Origin: Bostrychus sinensis
Taxonomy: Eukaryota > Chordata > Actinopteri > Gobiiformes > Eleotridae
DNA: 64,000 bases
Assembly (NCBI GenBank): GCA_020698575.1
Contig: CM036251.1
Location: 16,470,288-16,534,287 of the forward strand
Reading direction: 5' to 3'
How positions within the stretch are numbered: position 1 is the first letter of the stretch; each line of letters starts with the position of its first letter. The notes under the pieces were generated by a model. It was not told the origin of the DNA. It was given only the letters and a program-made list of their open reading frames with translations, and made no database searches. The translations under genes and the position numbers were made by a program. Shown here piece after piece: positions 59,340-64,000 of this stretch.

Positions 59340-59640
59340 GAGGCTAGAAGTGCTCAGACAGCATAGACCTCTGCCAAGGCACTGGTCCTATCTCACAGTG
59401 GTGCCCAGATATAGTGCCCAGACCGAAGATTTTCTACTTCTGGGTTAAATGCTTTTTCCATTGAGCCAAAAGATCTCTGTATCTTACTATGCTAAAGAAT
59501 TTACTAAAACTAGTCCTTTGTTCTTTTATTTGCACTTCGAGTACTACTTTTGATGAAGTTTGTAGACAAAGAGTCTGCAATCTTTGACAATCAACTGTTA
59601 TGAACCATAAGGATTACTGTCAGCAAAGCCAGTCTGTATG
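59340..59640 (-). repeat. Composite repeat with tRNA-like segment
   Basis: 'agaagtgctcagacagcatagacctctgcc', 'ggcactggtcctatctcac', 'atagtgcccagac', 'gggttaaatgctttttccattgagcc' and 'actagtcctttgttctttta' follow the family order in reverse orientation. Confidence 0.6.
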
Positions 59641-59879
59641 TGAACCTGACACTGTACAATGGCTTAAGTTAGCATTAGGCACCAGCACAGTTCAAGGTTC
59701 ACCTCAGATACTTCTACAATATAAAGATGGACATGTCCTGCATCCCTGACCTTTGACCCAAGGGAGCAGCAGATGACCCATAAATCCATGTCCAAGAGCT
59801 TTATGGCTCATTCCTGTGTCATAGGCCCAACGACCTGAACAGCACCTCACACCTGGTCTGCACCTTCTGAACAGTAAAA

Positions 59880-59980
59880 ACCGCCCGCTGTTGCGGCGAG
59901 CCACTCCATCGTCAGCATGCCCCAACAATGACAGGACGGGGAGCATTATGATCCAAACCGACGCCCGGCGATAAAGTCAC
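59880..59980. promoter_or_regulatory. Local CpG-rich patch, candidate prickle1 promoter or 5' exon
   Basis: About ten CpG dinucleotides occur in 100 bases ('accgcccgctgttgcggcg', 'aaccgacgcccggcga') in otherwise CpG-poor DNA. Fish CpG clusters often mark promoters. It lies about 6.2 kb upstream of the prickle1 ATG on the expected side. There is no direct evidence of transcription. Confidence 0.3.
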
Positions 59981-61309
59981 ATTCTTCTCTGGTTCGAACA
60001 CGTCTTACAACAGTGTCCTATAAAACAAACCAGCTACACTAACCTTTTAACCTTACAGTATGCATTTACACTTATGGGGCAGTTAGTTAAGTGTTTTAGT
60101 TTCAGGAAATGCTGTAAACCAGGCTCCCAAAAGGGCAAAAGGAAGGTCAGTCTCTAACTTAATGTTGATGACCATTGTTAAGGACAGCTCCCATTGCTCT
60201 GAGGCCACCTTATAAAACATAGGCATTCTCCAGGTTTAAATGACTTGCCAACGGGTATTAGCACGACACAGGCCCAACAAAAGCCTCAGTTATAAAGGCC
60301 AATAAAACCCTATCACTCTACTGTAACAACAATCCTTTTTACGCCCTGAAAGAGGGGGGGAAAGGTCAACTGGTGGGGCAGGGAGTGCATTGATATTGAC
60401 TTAGCGAGATTGGCGCTGACAAACTCAGGTCAGACTGTGAGCTTGTTAGCCCCATAACCCCCATGTAACCCCTTTTACTGTTTCACCCCGACACGTTACA
60501 GGCAGCTGAGGGCAACAGTTAGACTTGCTTTACTGAATCATAGTACTTCACAGTTGATTAAAGAACTACATTTACTACTGCAATTATATAGGCTACAATA
60601 AGTACTGTAATTAGATTTCACACTTCAAAGTACGCTAGAACTTTCCATTTCCAGAAGCCATATTTGACTTATGTATCCTTTGCTTGAGGTTTAGTTTAAA
60701 AATATAATGACTTTGTATGGTTAGTGCTATATTCTCTATTATTGTTATTATTTATTGATATATGTAAAATGTTAACTGTACATGTGAACAAAGGTTTATG
60801 TGTTGCTTTGAAATATTTACAGAAAGAGTACATGAATACATGGGGTGCTGGCACATGACGATGATGTAACTCAGTGTACAGTATGTCTGGGGTTAGTGAA
60901 ACAATATGGCTGCTACATCTTGTGACTAGACAAGCCAAAAGTGCACATGGCCCATCTCTGTCACCTGTCCACATAGGCACACTGTTGCCTAACTGCCTCT
61001 CCAAACATAGCAGAGATGTATGATTGGCATGGACCATATTTTACCTTAAATTTGACACTCTTGCACCCAGTTGTTAAGGCTGGAGCTCATTGGAAACAAT
61101 GGCAAGTGGAGCGACAGGGCTCCTGGGGCAGTTAAAGGCAGGAAGCTTCTTTATTTGTGGACACTATAACTCAACAAAAGCCTGTGTCTGTCTGCACACA
61201 CAGAGGTGATCAGGATGAATGGGGCACTCTTATATTACACACTTGCACTGACAATGGATCTGCAAAGACCAAATCTTGCCCTGTGTGGTCTCCCTGGACA
61301 GTGACAAAA

Positions 61310-61690
61310 TACAAATATACAGTACTGTGCAAATGGTTTAGTGAGATGTGGAAAAATGTTGTTAACTAAAAGTGCTTTAATAAACACAGAATTTCACATT
61401 TTTGTTATGATTTTGTTATATTTTGTTATGTTGCTATGGAAAGATCACATTATTGTTGGTGTGGCTCCATGTCACTGTTAAGATCCAGGAGTGTTTGCAC
61501 AATTTTGAGATACAGACCAAAGATTCTAACTTCACTCACTAAAAAAGCAAATGAGACATTTTATTAGATTCTTTACTATTGTGAGATGTATGGGTTTTGT
61601 GGCTCAATGGAAAGAGAATTTACCCCTGAGCTTGGAGATCTTCAAGTTTGATGACCTTCCTACTCACTTTTGCACAGTGCTGGCACATTC
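61310..61690 (+). repeat. Composite repeat with tRNA-like segment
   Basis: It begins 'tacagtactgtgcaaatgg', with 'tttagtgagatgtggaaaaatg', 'gatacagaccaaagattctaacttcactcac', 'ctttactattgtgagat' and the tRNA-like 'tgtggctcaatggaaagagaatttacccctgag'. It parallels 45,735-46,205 along almost its full length. Confidence 0.6.
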
Positions 61691-62620
61691 ATCCACTACC
61701 AATACCTCTAATACTTACTATTACTGTGTCTTTTCCTGTTTTTCGATCCAATTAAGCAGAACAGCTGTCAGGTTTTGCGTGAACAAAACTTGCAGTGTTA
61801 AGGATTGGCACTTCTCATAAGTTCTTTGCTCATGACCTCACACTTTAAAAAGATCCCACACAACTCTTAAACTTCAAACACATGTGGACATTTTTCCTCT
61901 CTTTGCCTTTAGTCTGGATTCAACATTTCATATGCAGGGAAACTATTTCCTGTGTGTTTCCCGCTCCAGGCAAAACTGATACATGAATGAGACCTCCTTA
62001 ACTAAACGGGTCGAGAGTGCTACGAACAAGTTGTTCAAGAAATGGCAGGAGTTAAATACAAGAAGAAGAAGAAGTCGGCAATTTCTACACGTGGAAGCAT
62101 TTTCCTGAGCTTCAAAGGGCAAACTGTGGAATCCAACAATACTCTGAAACGGTTAAGAGCTGCTCAGTCAGGATCCCACTAATGATTAACATTCCTGGAG
62201 AAACACTGTTACAGTCTAATTAAACACATGCTCCACTGATGACTGCAAGTGGCCATGCTTCTCCTCAGCTCAACTTAATTGGACACAATTTAAGTAATTT
62301 AGGAGGCAGTAAAAATGGCAGAAAAGGCCAGGCGAAAGCCCAGTCCTCTCCATGTACTAAGGCTCCCTGTAGCTCTGATGCTGTTGTTGACCCTTTCACC
62401 TCCTCATGTGATTCACATTCAAATGTACAGGAGCCATCATGAGACTGCACTTGTAGTCGACTTGTCTGACTTTACCAGGGATTCAGTGTCAGATTAGGAC
62501 TTGATTCAAAGTTACAGGTCTTACAACTTGCTCCCAAATTTTCTTCAGGATCAATAGTATATAATCTATCATATAATCTAAAGGTCATATCTGTGAGTGG
62601 TTACTTTACTCTTTTGGTTA

Positions 62621-62623
<3 letters not shown>

Positions 62624-62662
<39 letters not shown>

Positions 62663-62680
62663 ATATATATGTATATACAC
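62624..62680. repeat. (CT)n/(TA)n microsatellite
   Basis: A CT run of about 35 bases passes into a short TA run. Visible directly. Confidence 0.95.
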
Positions 62681-63084
62681 ATACAGACCCGTCAAAGTGG
62701 AAAGGGACTAGGTGATCTGCGCATGCACTAGAGCTCTGTGCCAAAATCCTAACCTGTGGCTCAAAGAGAAGAAGCCAGCTGACTGACATTGCAAGTCAAC
62801 TGGAAATGTCTTAACACTAACAATCTGAATGAGCATATTACCACATTTCATAGTGGAGGCAACACGATTTAAACAAATCAATTACACTGCTGGGCATGTA
62901 TACTGGGACAAAGACAATAGTCCAAGCTGTAGCTCGACTTGTAAATGTAATGCGTGTTGTGAATAATGAGTACCTGTAAACTGGCCTGTGATGAGCTTGT
63001 GATACAGGAAGGAAGTATCACAACACATGTGTAAAAATGGAATTGAACCTCTCACTACCTAAATTAAAGATCAGAATTCTCTTC

Positions 63085-63260
63085 TTATACTCTTCTTTTC
63101 AGCTTTTCCCCTCTGAGCTCACCACAGCAAATCATCGACCTACTAGCCTGCAGTTCGCATATTAATTTGGCAGAGGTTTTATACTGGATGCTTTTCCTGA
63201 CAAAACCCTCTCCCTATTTATTCAGGCTTGTGACTGGCACAAAGTGAGCTTTTAACCCCC
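63085..63260 (-). repeat. Dispersed repeat (GACCCCAGAAGGGA family), reversed copy
   Basis: 'cttttcccctctgagctcaccacagcaaatcat', 'gcagttcgcatattaatttggcagag', 'ggatgcttttcctgac' and 'tccctatttattcaggct' follow the order seen at 14,935-15,060, and are the complement of that at 9,735-9,885. Confidence 0.6.
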
Positions 63261-64000
63261 CTGTGGCTCTCCCTGTACTCTTTTACTTCACACGTAACAC
63301 ATGGAATATTGCCAGTCAGAGTTATTTTTGTAGGTGCTCAAAGTGAAGTCACTAACAGAGATATTTTCAGTCTGTTCTGTTGCTAGGGTTAAGCGAAATG
63401 TAACGGGAAGATGACACCTAGACGGTGTAGAAAATGAATCATAAATCATTGCAACAAGCTGCTTGGGTTTTTCTTTTTGAAATGTTCAAATGCCAGTGAT
63501 CATGGGAAATAAAAAATAACAAATCAGTCCTAATTCAAATGGCTATGATGACGAACAAACTACTGCTGCCTTTTCTTAAGTTTCATTCAAAATTCAAAAG
63601 TTTTTAAGTTTAACTAGTCCTTTTCACTATACTTTAACATCACACATAAGTGACTGCATCAGACATAAGCACATCTGGTGAGCTGATGTTGTTTTTCTTA
63701 TGGAGCCCAGCCCTAAAGGGAGGACTGTGTGAGTACAGCAAACAACAGTGTGGCTCTTTGAACTGGCCTCTCACCAGGAGCTGCTGTCAGGTTGTTGTGG
63801 CAAAACGAACTATTTTTTTGTTCGCTCAGAGTGGGGCAGTGTGGCCTCCTATAGCTGCTGCCTCTCTATAGATGTGTCCTCAGAAGCTTTTTGTCAATAC
63901 TGAGCCAGGTGTTATCCTGTGTTATCCTACACATACCTCACTGTGTTAGCTCATGTAACACTTTCAGATCTTGTGTGATTCATTGAAGGGTCACAAGCCA

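Larger units (their letters stand above)
53686..64000. other. Region upstream of prickle1 coding sequence
   Basis: No coding exon is recognised. It is expected to hold the prickle1 promoter and 5' UTR exon(s) and flanking intergenic DNA. Candidate GC-richer patches lie at 54,355-54,445 and 59,880-59,980. Dispersed repeats are at 54,690-54,835, 55,370-55,475, 58,545-58,625, 59,340-59,640, 61,310-61,690 and 63,085-63,260. Stretches such as 56,530-56,800, 60,170-60,520 and 61,860-62,500 show no repeats and could be conserved non-coding DNA; this is a guess. Confidence 0.5.

Overview
The window is nuclear DNA from a ray-finned (teleost) fish. It has split genes with GT-AG introns, four genes of the vertebrate GXYLT1-YAF2-PPHLN1-PRICKLE1 block, an intact fish-type Tc1 transposon, and many decayed repeats of kinds that are common in teleosts. 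The species cannot be named from the sequence. The base composition is AT-rich, except around the first exons of gxylt1 and yaf2 and a short CpG-rich patch near 59.9 kb.

Layout. Positions 1-28,970 are intergenic and repeat-rich. They hold a nested cluster at 5.3-6.5 kb (an old repeat split by a Tc1 relic and a LINE fragment), a short Tc1 derivative at 10.85 kb, another Tc1 relic at 12.03 kb, and an intact Tc1 element at 18,185-19,738. Genes begin at 28,973: gxylt1 (minus, 28,973-33,353), yaf2 (minus, 34,964-36,712), pphln1 (plus, first recognised coding exon at 38,251, stop at 46,554) and prickle1 (minus, 47,579-53,670). Order and orientation match what I recall of human chromosome 12q12. Positions 53,686-64,000 lie upstream of the prickle1 coding region and contain repeats and possible 5' exon or regulatory DNA, but no recognisable coding exon.

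The four genes do not form one pathway. Gxylt1 is a glycosyltransferase that extends O-glucose on Notch-type EGF repeats. Yaf2 is a RING1/YY1-binding Polycomb (variant PRC1) subunit. Pphln1 (periphilin) is a HUSH silencing-complex subunit. Prickle1 is a planar cell polarity protein with PET and LIM domains. Their linkage is conserved synteny, not an operon-like grouping.

The main anomaly is a set of five apparent single-base insertions that break otherwise well-conserved reading frames: two in gxylt1, one in yaf2 and two in prickle1. Each is visible both as a frame switch of the conserved protein and as an exon one base too long for its phase. All five are +1 and none is -1, which points to residual indel errors in the assembly rather than three decaying genes, although gxylt1 loss cannot be excluded from one sequence. 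I found no convincing undescribed gene system. The other items worth checking are a potentially active Tc1 copy, short MITEs with good terminal repeats and (in two cases) target-site duplications, a dispersed repeat family with a tRNA-like segment, and three perfect hairpins.
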